13,951 nucleotides of DNA from Ga0077527 sp038316355. GTDB lineage: Bacteria; Pseudomonadota; Gammaproteobacteria; Burkholderiales; SG8-41. The stretch spans positions 1-13,951 of the forward strand of contig JBBQAO010000092.1 of NCBI GenBank assembly GCA_038316355.1. The letters run 5' to 3'. Positions 1 to 6,044 of this stretch are shown here, piece after piece. Position 1 is the first letter of the stretch, and each line of letters begins with the position of its first letter. The notes under the pieces were generated by a model that was not told the DNA's origin, did no database searches, and was given only the letters and a program-made list of their open reading frames with translations. The position numbers were made by a program, and so were the translations under genes.

Positions 1-152
1 ACGCCGGCATCCGCTTCCGCATGATCGATGAGCAGGATCGCATCCGCCGCCACATCCGCATATTCGTCAACGGCACGCAGGTGCGCGACCTCACGCAACC
101 GCTGGCAGAAAGCGATGAAATCATCATCGTGCAGGCACTGAACGGCGGCTGA
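1..152 (+). CDS. MoaD/ThiS-family ubiquitin-like sulfur-carrier protein, C-terminal part
   Basis: The first complete codon is at 3 and the TGA stop at 150-152. The visible 49 residues include IRIFVNG, the spacing 'VRDLTQPLAESDEIIIVQAL' and a terminal Gly-Gly. A beta-grasp fold ending in a flexible GG tail is the hallmark of MoaD/ThiS proteins. In that family the C-terminal glycine is adenylated and thiocarboxylated so that it can donate sulfur, for example to molybdopterin, thiazole or other acceptors. The 5' part lies outside the window, so the partner enzyme cannot be identified. The text 'HIRIFVNGTQVRDL' is closer to stand-alone MoaD/ThiS-family proteins than to classical MoaD or ThiS, so I give no gene symbol. 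The family is clear, the pathway is not. Confidence 0.8.
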   Translation, partial: AGIRFRMIDEQDRIRRHIRIFVNGTQVRDLTQPLAESDEIIIVQALNGG

Positions 153-265
153 AAGATTCATCGCGCCATGAAACACAGCCGTGGATTGGCAGTGCCGGAA
201 CCGTGGGGAAAACTGACAACCAGTCAGACGGCAGCGTGGCGTCACCACGAGAAACAACTATAACT

Positions 266-283
266 TATTGTTTTTTAACAATA
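266..283. terminator. AT-rich hairpin just after yqjK
   Basis: A perfect 7-bp inverted repeat, TATTGTT-TTTT-AACAATA, starts 1 nt beyond the yqjK stop (TAA on the minus strand, 285-287). It is the only strong dyad between the convergent MoaD-like gene and yqjK. The stem is AT-rich and no clear T-run follows on either strand, so a terminator or transcript-end role is a weak inference. The rest of the 132-bp gap (153-284) shows nothing recognisable apart from a 31-codon ORF judged to be chance. Confidence 0.3.
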
Positions 284-284
284 T

Positions 285-572
285 TTATGGCGATCGCCGA
301 TTGCGCAAACTGCTGCCGATTTGCCACAGCACCCAGCCGCGCTGCAGCCAGGCTGCGGTGCGAAGCGGCCGCAGGCCCGCCACCAGCAAACCCAGCGCCG
401 CCAGCGTCGCCGGATAACGCCGCACATACCTCACCGCGGCGATGCCACGATCCAGCAGCGCCAGCCGCGGTCGCCAGGGCGCAATGCCCTGCGCCAGCTC
501 CGCGCGTTGTGCCGCCGCCTGCGCCACCAGTTTTTCGCGTCGCGCGACAAGACGGCTCAATTCGCTGTTCAT
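285..572 (-). CDS. yqjK: YqjK-like small membrane-associated protein
   Basis: 95 residues. The N-terminal half (about 1-40) is a basic, alpha-helical segment, MNSELSRLVARREKLVAQAA. It is followed by a hydrophobic stretch around residues 53-68 and an amphipathic tail containing 'AAWLQRGWVLWQIGSSLRNRR'-type Trp/Arg residues. This matches the YqjK-like family, found downstream of yqjD and yqjE in enterobacteria and betaproteobacteria, whose function is unknown. The start ATG (570-572) overlaps the yqjE stop in an ATGA arrangement, so it is translationally coupled and last in the yqjD-yqjE-yqjK operon. The identification rests on size, composition and position more than on a strong motif. Confidence 0.75.
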   Translation of the reverse strand: MNSELSRLVARREKLVAQAAAQRAELAQGIAPWRPRLALLDRGIAAVRYVRRYPATLAALGLLVAGLRPLRTAAWLQRGWVLWQIGSSLRNRRSP

Positions 573-955
573 GATCCGGATGACAACTGTTCGCGGTCTT
601 TGGCCAGCTCGCTGATGCTGGCGGCGAACAGCCGCGGCTTGCTGCGCAATTTATGCATGGCCAGCCCCCACAAACCGGCCCCGGCGGCGAGGAACAGCGC
701 CGTCAACAGGGTCAGCGTCAGTATCCGGTGCGTCTCCCAGAATACGACGACGATCAACGTTGCGAGCAGCGCCACGCCGATGCCGAGGCAGAACAGTGCC
801 ACCAGCGCCGAAATCAGGATCGCCGTCAGGCGCGCCCGTTCTTCGGCAACATCCGTGGACAACAGCTCGAGGCGGGTCTGCACCACCCCGACCAGGGTCA
901 AGGCCAGCGTTTTCAACGACGCCAGCAACCCTTCCGCCTCGCGGGATTCGGCCAT
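569..955 (-). CDS. yqjE: YqjE / phage holin superfamily (Holin-X-like) membrane protein
   Basis: 128 residues. An amphipathic N-terminus (about 1-43, with VQTRLELLSTDVAEERARL) precedes two transmembrane helices at about 44-72 and 78-100. A short charged C-terminal tail, 'SISELAKDREQLSSGS', follows. The conserved 'RLELLSTDVAEER' region and the two-helix layout are typical of the YqjE/Actinobacterial Holin-X family (Pfam phage_holin_3_6), inner-membrane proteins of unknown role despite the holin name. The gene starts 6 nt after the yqjD stop and overlaps yqjK by 4 nt, so the three form one transcript. No good Shine-Dalgarno precedes its ATG at the usual spacing, which suggests translation depends on coupling to yqjD. 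Confidence 0.85.
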   Translation of the reverse strand: MAESREAEGLLASLKTLALTLVGVVQTRLELLSTDVAEERARLTAILISALVALFCLGIGVALLATLIVVVFWETHRILTLTLLTALFLAAGAGLWGLAMHKLRSKPRLFAASISELAKDREQLSSGS

Positions 956-961
956 GAAGGA

Positions 962-1288
962 TTAACGCCGCCCGATCAGCAAACCGATCAACAGGCCGAC
1001 GCCGGCGGCAACACCCACCGCATGCCAGGGATGGTCGTGCACGTATTCGTCAGTCACGCGCGCGGCGGCCTTGGTCCTCGCCAGCAGCTCTTCCTCGGCG
1101 TCGAGCATTTTTTCCTTGGCGATCGCCAGCGATTCCTGCACGCGGGTGCGCACGGCGGCCAGCGCTTCGCCGCCCTGTCCGGCCGAAGCCTTCAGCAGAG
1201 CCTCGGCGTCAGCGACCACGACTTTGAAATCGCTGATCAGTTTTTCCTTGGTGACCACAGTTGCATTGCTTACGGTTGCAGCATTCAC
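962..1288 (-). CDS. yqjD: YqjD/ElaB-family (DUF883) membrane-anchored protein
   Basis: 108 residues. A long helical, charged soluble region (about 13-80, e.g. KEKLISDFKVVVADAEALLK) leads to a signature 'VHDHPWHAVGVAAG' segment. It ends in a single C-terminal transmembrane helix (about 88-106) closed by Gly-Arg-Arg. This is the layout of the DUF883/ElaB/YqjD family. In E. coli, YqjD is a tail-anchored inner-membrane protein that binds ribosomes in stationary phase; transferring that role here is inference. The start is GTG (1286-1288), preceded by AGGA at 8-nt spacing; nearby ATGs are out of frame. It is the first gene of the operon, with a candidate promoter at 1334-1361. Confidence 0.88.
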   Translation of the reverse strand: MNAATVSNATVVTKEKLISDFKVVVADAEALLKASAGQGGEALAAVRTRVQESLAIAKEKMLDAEEELLARTKAAARVTDEYVHDHPWHAVGVAAGVGLLIGLLIGRR

Positions 1289-1333
1289 GGGCGGATTCCT
1301 CTCATGGAAAGTAAAAAACGGGCAGATGCCTGA

Positions 1334-1361
1334 ACAATATCATTATCATGCGGCGCAGCAA
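1334..1361 (-). promoter_or_regulatory. Candidate sigma-70 promoter for yqjD operon with Fur-box-like half site
   Basis: Read on the minus strand, TTGCTG (1356-1361) is separated by 16 bp from TATTGT (1334-1339). That places transcription start about 40 nt before the GTG of yqjD. Overlapping the -10 is GATAATGATATTGTTCA (1331-1347), whose first ten bases match the first half of the Fur-box consensus; the second half is degenerate. The promoter call is moderate and the operator call weak. The rest of 1289-1467 holds only the dyad at 1413-1437. Confidence 0.4.
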
Positions 1362-1412
1362 AAGCCGCATCGCCACATCGGGGTTTCTTGCAACGGATTT
1401 TGGCGCTAACCC

Positions 1413-1437
1413 GGCCCAACGGAGCCCATATTGGGCC
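1413..1437. other. Inverted repeat GGCCCAA-N11-TTGGGCC in the gap after the EI24 gene
   Basis: A perfect 7-bp dyad (1413-1419 / 1431-1437) lies 31 bp beyond the EI24 stop. An alternative smaller hairpin, GCCCA-TAT-TGGGC (1424-1436), shares its right arm. Neither is followed by a T-run on the minus strand. It could be a weak terminator for the cidA-lrgB-EI24 operon, or a protein site; the sequence does not decide. Confidence 0.3.
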
Positions 1438-1467
1438 ATAACTCCGGACTTCAAGGCTCGCCGACCA

Positions 1468-2184
1468 TCAATTACTGCGGGCAGCGGCCAGTTTTACCAG
1501 ACAGAACTGCGTAAACGCCAGCCCGGACAGCACCGGCACCAGCAGATTGACCACCGGCACATACAGCAGCAACGACAGCAGGATGCCCAGCAGGAACAGG
1601 TCACCGCGTGACTCGCGCACGATCTGCGCGAATTCTTCCGCGCTGGCGTGTTCGGCCAGCGCGTCGTAGCGGAACAGGCGTTGATTCAGATAGGCCGAGG
1701 TCAGCACCGGGGCCAGAACCGCACCGATACCGGTCAGCCACAGCGGCAGGGTGAATATCCACAGCACGGCAAACACCGTGATGCCGATGACGGCATTGCC
1801 GATGCTGCCGGTGAGCGTGCCACCGGCCGCGCGCCGCAGCTCGGGGTGATAACGCCCGGCGACGAATTTGACGATCACCGGCATTGCCACGATTTCGGTG
1901 ATCAGCAGCGCGGTCACCAGCATCGCCGGCAGAATGGCAATCAGCACCACCAGCGCCGCGGTGTAATCGATGACCCAGCTTGCGCTCCACCCCTGCAGCC
2001 AGCCGGCTACCGTGGTCGAAGCCATGGCCGCGGTGATGCCGCTGGTCCAGGCCTCCCAGAACAGCCACGCCAGCACCATCCACACCAGCAGGCTGCCGAG
2101 CATCGGCAGGAACACGAGGGCAATGATGCGCCGGTCGAGCAGGTTGGCCGCAGCGCGGGTCAGTGCGGCAATAACGTCGTGCAT
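1468..2184 (-). CDS. EI24 domain-containing (CysZ-like) membrane protein
   Basis: 238 residues with hydrophobic helices at about 20-42, 74-104, 134-160 and 196-228, the last two regions long enough for pairs. A conserved cytoplasmic connector, 'LNQRLFRYDALAEHASAEEF', at about 166-185 is characteristic of bacterial EI24-domain proteins (Pfam EI24, which includes the sulfate permease CysZ). I do not assign sulfate transport because nothing sulfur-related is adjacent. The ATG (2182-2184) follows AAGGGA, and the gene lies 27 bp after lrgB, so it is probably the third gene of the cidA-lrgB operon. All parts of the family layout are present and no defect is seen. Confidence 0.85.
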   Translation of the reverse strand: MHDVIAALTRAAANLLDRRIIALVFLPMLGSLLVWMVLAWLFWEAWTSGITAAMASTTVAGWLQGWSASWVIDYTAALVVLIAILPAMLVTALLITEIVAMPVIVKFVAGRYHPELRRAAGGTLTGSIGNAVIGITVFAVLWIFTLPLWLTGIGAVLAPVLTSAYLNQRLFRYDALAEHASAEEFAQIVRESRGDLFLLGILLSLLLYVPVVNLLVPVLSGLAFTQFCLVKLAAARSN

Positions 2185-2211
2185 CAGCTGTTTCCCTTCC
2201 GGTTCATTCCG

Positions 2212-2937
2212 TCAAAACCATCGCCACAGGACCAGCAGCAGCGGCGCAAGTATCGCCGTCACCAGCCCGTTCAAGCCCATGCCGAGCCCGGCAAAGGCGC
2301 CGGCCTGTTCGCTGACCTGGAAAGCGCGTGCGGTGCCGATACCGTGGGCGGCGATACCGACCGCAAAACCGCGCACACCATGGTCGGCAATGCGCAGTCC
2401 GTCGAGCACGTATTTGGCCATCACTGCGCCACTGACGCCGGTCAGTATCACCAGCACGGCCGTCAGCGCAGGGATGCCGCCGGTTTTTTCGGCAATGCCC
2501 ATCGCAATCGGCGTGGTCACCGATTTTGGCGCCAGCGACAGCAATGTGGTTTCACTCGCCCCCAGCAGCCACGCGATGCCCACTGCCGACACGATGGCAG
2601 TGATTGATCCGGCCAACAACGCAACAACCAGCGGCAGTGCGAGTTTTTTCAGCTTGTCGAACTGCAGGTACAGCGGCACCGCCAGCGCCACAGTCGCCGG
2701 CCCGAGCAGGAAATGCACGAACTGCGCACCGTCGAAATACGTGGCATACGAGGTGCCCGTCAACTGCAATGCCGCCACCAGCATCACGATCGCCAGCAGC
2801 ACCGGATTCAGCAGCGGATTAAAACCGGCGCGCTGGTACACCCAATAGGCGGCCTGGTAGGCCACCAGTGTCAGAGTCAGACCGAGCAGCGGGCTGGCGG
2901 AAAGATAAACCCAGACATCGGTGATGCGCGGGCTCAT
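2212..2937 (-). CDS. lrgB: LrgB/CidB family integral membrane protein
   Basis: 241 residues, multi-spanning and hydrophobic throughout. Family signatures are intact: LLGPATVALAVPLY (77-90), PKSVTTPIA (137-145) and AAHGIGTARA (196-205), followed by the C-terminal helix GLVTAILAPLLL. LrgB/CidB proteins work with a small CidA/LrgA partner. They were first described as antiholin/holin-like regulators of murein hydrolase activity in Staphylococcus, and related pairs in Bacillus and Streptococcus affect pyruvate uptake. The start ATG overlaps the upstream cidA-type gene by 4 nt (2934-2937), which fits tight stoichiometric coupling. Which role applies here cannot be told from sequence; the location opposite pgi makes a carbon-metabolism link attractive, but that is inference. 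Confidence 0.93.
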   Translation of the reverse strand: MSPRITDVWVYLSASPLLGLTLTLVAYQAAYWVYQRAGFNPLLNPVLLAIVMLVAALQLTGTSYATYFDGAQFVHFLLGPATVALAVPLYLQFDKLKKLALPLVVALLAGSITAIVSAVGIAWLLGASETTLLSLAPKSVTTPIAMGIAEKTGGIPALTAVLVILTGVSGAVMAKYVLDGLRIADHGVRGFAVGIAAHGIGTARAFQVSEQAGAFAGLGMGLNGLVTAILAPLLLVLWRWF

Positions 2938-3302
2938 GCGCCGCCCTCCCCGTCGTCAGCACCGCCACGGCCGCGCATCAGCCCCTGCATCACCAGCGCA
3001 CTGACCGCAATCGCCAGCGCGGTGCTGATGATGGTCGCAGCGAGAATCGGCAGCCATTCGCCGGCCACCCGCGAGAAATGCACCATCACGCCAACCCCGG
3101 CGGGCACGAACAGCAGCGACAGGTGTTGCAGCAGGCCGTTGGCGGTATCGCGCAGCGGCGCGGCGAGGCTGCCGCGCGCGCACAGGCTGAGAAACAACAG
3201 CAGCAGGCCGATCACCGGCCCGGGGATCGGCAGGCCCGCAAACTGCACCAGTACTTCGCCGATCAGCTGAAACACCAGCAACACCGTGAGCGCGCCCAGC
3301 AT
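2934..3302 (-). CDS. cidA: CidA/LrgA family holin-like protein
   Basis: 122 residues with four predicted transmembrane helices (about 2-22, 27-45, 62-78 and 85-108) and a Gly/Asp-rich C-terminal tail. Diagnostic CidA/LrgA motifs are PIPGPVIGL (25-33) and LLFVPAGVG (63-71). The start at 3300-3302 is favoured because GGAGG lies 7 nt upstream; a second ATG at 3304-3306 is out of frame. It is the first gene of the cidA-lrgB-EI24 operon and overlaps lrgB as ATGA. A TACAAT box on the minus strand (3329-3334) would start its transcript about 20 nt before the ATG. The cid versus lrg name is arbitrary between paralogues. Confidence 0.92.
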   Translation of the reverse strand: MLGALTVLLVFQLIGEVLVQFAGLPIPGPVIGLLLLFLSLCARGSLAAPLRDTANGLLQHLSLLFVPAGVGVMVHFSRVAGEWLPILAATIISTALAIAVSALVMQGLMRGRGGADDGEGGA

Positions 3303-3328
3303 GCATGAACCTCCGGTCAGATGACGGT

Positions 3329-3367
3329 ATTGTAGACGCCGCTGCCGGCGCAGCGCCGGGATACAAT
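3329..3367. promoter_or_regulatory. Divergent cidA/pgi promoter with nested dyad
   Basis: The 71-bp gap between cidA and pgi contains ATTGTA (3329-3334) and TACAAT (3362-3367), an inverted pair that reads as a good -10 hexamer outward on each strand. Nested inside is a second dyad, CGCTGC-CGGC-GCAGCG (3340-3355). The two centres coincide within half a base (3348 and 3347.5). The matching -35 positions fall inside the inner dyad and are poor (CCGCTG and GGCGCT), which leaves room for an activator or repressor binding between the two promoters. The arrangement is seen directly; its use as a shared promoter/operator is inferred. Confidence 0.55.
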
Positions 3368-3373
3368 GCAGTC

Positions 3374-5029
3374 ATGGCTGAAGTGTCCAGCAAAAAAAAC
3401 ACGGCATCACTGACCCGCACCCCCGCCTGGCGCGCGCTCGCCGCACACCAGCGCACGTGGCAGGAACGCAGGCTGCGCGACCTGTTTGCCGCCGATCCGC
3501 AGCGTTTCGAACGGTTTTCGTTCGAAGCCTGCGGACTGCTGCTCGACTATTCGAAAAATCTGATCGTCCCCGAAACACTGGAACTGCTGCTGGCGCTGGC
3601 GCAGGAACGCGGATTGCAGGATCAGATACGCGACCTGCTCGCCGGCAAACGCGTCAATACCACGGAAAAACGCGCAGCCTGGCACACCGCGCTGCGCGCC
3701 GGCCAGGCCGCACCGCGCGAAGTACGCAATACGCTGGCGGCCATGCGCAAGCTGGCGACGGCCCTGCGCGATGGCAAAATCACCGGTGGCGACGGCCGCA
3801 CGATCACCGATGTGGTCAGCCTGGGTATCGGCGGCTCGGCGCTGGGGCCGGCGCTGGCCGCCGAGGCCTGTGCGCCCGAGGCAAACTCGCCACGAGTGCA
3901 TTTTGTGACTGCGCCGGGCGAGAAACTGGAACGGACACTGGTGCGACTCAATGCAGAATCCACCTTGTTCATCATCCAGTCGAAAAGTTTTTCGACGCAG
4001 GAAACCCTGCTCAGCGCCCAGGCAGCGAAAGCGTGGCTGCTCAGCAGCACAGGTGCCGGCAATGGCGGAGCACACTTCGCAGCGGTGACCGCAAAGACGG
4101 AGGCCGCGTTGGCATTCGGCGTGCCCGCCGAACGCATATTTCCGGTTTGGGATTGGGTCGGCGGACGTTATTCGCTATGGTCGGCAGTCGGCCTGCCGGC
4201 AATGATCGCAATGGGGGCGGATGCATTCGACGAACTGCTTGCCGGCGCGGCGGACATGGATGCGCATTTCGCCGCCGCCCCGCCGGAAAAAAACATGGCG
4301 GTGCTGCTGGCACTGATCGGCCTGTGGCATGCCAATTTCTTCGCCATGGGCTCGCGCGCGGTGATCCCTTATGTGCCCGGGCTCGCAAAATTGCCGGACT
4401 ACCTGCAACAGCTCGAAATGGAAAGCCTGGGTAAACGCGTCAGCAGCCGCGGCAAAACATTGAAACAACATACCGGCGTGGCACTGTGGGGCAATACCGG
4501 ACCTGAGTGCCAGCATTCTTTTTTCCAGCTGCTGCACCAGGGAACGCAGGCGATACCGGTCGATTTCATCGCCTGCTGTGCGCCACGTGATCAAGGCAGC
4601 AGGGATGCGGACGCAATCCAGCCGGTCATGCTCGCAAACTGTTTTGCGCAATCTGCCCTGCTGATGAGTGGCGTCTCGGCGACCGAAACCGAACAGTCCC
4701 TGCTGCAGAAGGGCAACAGCGCGCGCGAGTCCGCGCGACTGGCACCGCACCAGGCGCTGCCCGGTAACAGGCCAAGCAATACGCTGCTGCTGTCGGCGCT
4801 GAACCCGCGCAGTCTCGGCGCCCTGCTCGCACTCTACGAACACCGCACCTTCGTGCAAAGCACAATCTGGGGCATCAACGCCTTTGACCAGTGGGGGGTG
4901 GAACACGGCAAACGCCTCGCCGGCAGCCTGCTGCCGGAATTCACCGCTGCTGCGCCAGCCACCACTCACGATGCCTCGACCGACGGCCTGGTCAATTACG
5001 TCAAAACAAAAACCTTTAAACCTTTTTAG
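3374..5029 (+). CDS. pgi: Glucose-6-phosphate isomerase
   Basis: 551 residues from the ATG at 3374, close to the 549 of E. coli Pgi. It interconverts glucose-6-phosphate and fructose-6-phosphate in the cytoplasm (glycolysis and gluconeogenesis). Motifs include GIGGSALGP, the first signature DWVGGRYSLWSAVGL, and the second signature around NAFDQWGVEHGK. By alignment to known Pgi, the catalytic residues are Glu350 (in MESLGK), His381 and Lys513, all present. The loop before His381 reads WGNTGPECQH where many Pgi have WGEPGTNGQH. An earlier in-frame ATG at 3305 would add 23 residues; I reject it because the promoter lies inside that stretch. No Shine-Dalgarno precedes 3374, and TACAAT sits exactly 6 nt upstream, so the mRNA is probably leaderless. 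The stop abuts the CACAGAG repeat element. Confidence 0.96.
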   Translation: MAEVSSKKNTASLTRTPAWRALAAHQRTWQERRLRDLFAADPQRFERFSFEACGLLLDYSKNLIVPETLELLLALAQERGLQDQIRDLLAGKRVNTTEKRAAWHTALRAGQAAPREVRNTLAAMRKLATALRDGKITGGDGRTITDVVSLGIGGSALGPALAAEACAPEANSPRVHFVTAPGEKLERTLVRLNAESTLFIIQSKSFSTQETLLSAQAAKAWLLSSTGAGNGGAHFAAVTAKTEAALAFGVPAERIFPVWDWVGGRYSLWSAVGLPAMIAMGADAFDELLAGAADMDAHFAAAPPEKNMAVLLALIGLWHANFFAMGSRAVIPYVPGLAKLPDYLQQLEMESLGKRVSSRGKTLKQHTGVALWGNTGPECQHSFFQLLHQGTQAIPVDFIACCAPRDQGSRDADAIQPVMLANCFAQSALLMSGVSATETEQSLLQKGNSARESARLAPHQALPGNRPSNTLLLSALNPRSLGALLALYEHRTFVQSTIWGINAFDQWGVEHGKRLAGSLLPEFTAAAPATTHDASTDGLVNYVKTKTFKPF

Positions 5030-5123
5030 CCACAGAGGGCACAGAGTTCACAGAGAATTCAAAACCAGAAACCCTGCAATGGTTTTTTCTCTGTGCTCTC
5101 TGTGCTCTCTGTGCTCTCTGTGG
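5030..5123. repeat. Inverted array of 9-bp CACAGAG units
   Basis: Left arm: three CACAGAG units at 5031, 5040 and 5049 (period 9; linkers GG, TT). Right arm: four CTCTGTG units at 5089, 5098, 5107 and 5116 (period 9; linker CT). The whole block begins CCACAGAG and ends CTCTGTGG. The core contains a smaller inverted pair, AAAACC (5061-5066) and GGTTTT (5081-5086). As RNA this would form a long stem, so it may end or protect the pgi transcript. CACAGAG-type repeats are, to my recollection, scattered in intergenic regions of many environmental proteobacteria. No transposase is nearby, so a MITE- or REP-like origin is inference. Confidence 0.85.
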
Positions 5124-5157
5124 CAACGCTTTTGAATTTTATTACCCAGGAGGCACC

Positions 5158-5364
5158 ATGAACGACGAAGCCCTGAACATGAGCATCCGCAAGTTCCTCA
5201 AAACCGTTGGCGTCAATTCACAACTGGCGATCGAGAAGGCGGTGCGCAAGGCCATCGAGGACGGCAAACTGAAGGGCAGCGAGTCGCTGCCGGTGGCAAT
5301 GACGCTGAAGCTCGACGCGCTGGCGCTGGAAGTTAAATTCGACGGAGATCTGAAGCTGGACTGA
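5158..5364 (+). CDS. DUF6494-family small protein
   Basis: 68 residues, cytoplasmic, without signal peptide or membrane helix. The sequence MNDEALNMSIRKFLKTVGV, then 'IEKAVRKAIEDGKLKG' and a C-terminal beta-rich 'MTLKLDALALEVKFDGDLKLD', resembles the small DUF6494 family as I remember it; its function is unknown. The N-terminal half looks helical and basic, the C-terminal half like a beta hairpin. It has the strongest ribosome-binding site in the window (AGGAGG five bases before the ATG), which argues for a truly and abundantly translated protein. It sits alone between the CACAGAG repeat and the convergent orn gene. The 57 bp after it contain only a short CCGCATGCGG palindrome. Confidence 0.8.
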   Translation: MNDEALNMSIRKFLKTVGVNSQLAIEKAVRKAIEDGKLKGSESLPVAMTLKLDALALEVKFDGDLKLD

Positions 5365-5421
5365 TCAAACCCCGCATGCGGCTGATTTTCCAAGAATATC
5401 TGCCGCGAACAGGCAAATCCT

Positions 5422-5967
5422 TCAGATTTTCATGATCTGTTCGCGGTAGTAGCGCAGCTCCGCGATGGATTCATGGATGTCGGCCAGCGCTTCATGTTTG
5501 CCGTGTTTGACCATTCCCCCCAGCACTTCGGGTTTCCAGCGCCGCGCCAGCTCCTTCAGCGTGCTGACATCAATCAGGCGGTAGTGGAAATAGTCATCCA
5601 GCTTCGGCAGGTACTTCACCAGGAAGCGCCGGTCCTGGTGCACCGAGTTGCCGCAGATCGGCGACACACCCTTGGGCACGTATTGCGCCAGGAACTCCAC
5701 CATCTGCGTCTCGACCTCGGCCTCGTTCAGCGCCGAAGCTTTCACCCGATCAATCAGGCCGGATTTCTTGTGGGTCGATTTGTTCCAGTTGTCCATCACG
5801 TCGAGCACCGCATCGGGCTGATGCACCACCAGCACCGGTGCCTCGACGACGGTATTCAACTGCGCATCGGTGATGACGATGGCGATTTCCAGCACGCGGT
5901 CGGTTTCGGGGTTCAGACCGCTCATCTCCATGTCGATCCAGATGAGGGCGTTGGGATCCTGTGCCAT
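5422..5967 (-). CDS. orn: Oligoribonuclease (DEDDh 3'-5' exoribonuclease)
   Basis: 181 residues, the usual length. It degrades 2-5-nt RNA fragments, including pGpG from cyclic-di-GMP turnover, to mononucleotides in the cytoplasm. The DEDDh catalytic residues are all present at the same numbers as in E. coli Orn: Asp12 and Glu14 (WIDMEMSGL), Asp112, His158 and Asp163 (KHEALADIHESI). Conserved blocks such as DRVLEIA, STHKKSGL and NSVHQDRRF are intact. The ATG at 5965-5967 has no obvious Shine-Dalgarno. The gene is transcribed divergently from the M48 peptidase gene across a 77-bp gap and is convergent with the DUF6494 gene. Confidence 0.97.
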   Translation of the reverse strand: MAQDPNALIWIDMEMSGLNPETDRVLEIAIVITDAQLNTVVEAPVLVVHQPDAVLDVMDNWNKSTHKKSGLIDRVKASALNEAEVETQMVEFLAQYVPKGVSPICGNSVHQDRRFLVKYLPKLDDYFHYRLIDVSTLKELARRWKPEVLGGMVKHGKHEALADIHESIAELRYYREQIMKI

Positions 5968-5999
5968 AATGTTTTTGATTTTCTGATCGGGAATTTTCA

Positions 6000-6014
6000 G
6001 ACACTTATTGTGTC
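6000..6014. promoter_or_regulatory. Dyad in the orn / M48 divergent promoter region
   Basis: GACAC-TTATT-GTGTC is a perfect 5+5 inverted repeat in the 77-bp gap between two divergent genes. A binding site or an mRNA leader hairpin for the M48 gene is possible. The arms are short, so chance is a real alternative. Confidence 0.25.
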
Positions 6015-6044
6015 ATATGCCCGCGCCCCCCGGATAAAGAATAT

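Noticed and set aside
168..263. 31-codon ATG ORF right after, and in frame with, the MoaD-like stop, ending just before the hairpin at 266
   Set aside because: Very short, no ribosome-binding site, no recognisable composition or motif; the in-frame position can be chance. Readthrough of the TGA has no supporting signal.
653..1333. Long plus-strand open frame opposite the yqj genes, and similar long antisense frames over pgi, orn/M48 and the phospholipase gene
   Set aside because: They are shadows created by GC-rich codon use; their proteins are rich in Arg, His, Gln and Pro and show no family motifs, while the opposite strands encode recognisable proteins.
3305..3373. N-terminal extension of Pgi from an ATG at 3305
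   Set aside because: It runs through the divergent promoter dyad, has no ribosome-binding site and would make Pgi longer than its family; the residues do not resemble Pgi.
5030..5123. CRISPR array
   Set aside because: Units are 7-9 bp with 2-bp linkers and the second arm is inverted; CRISPR repeats are longer, same-direction and have unique spacers.
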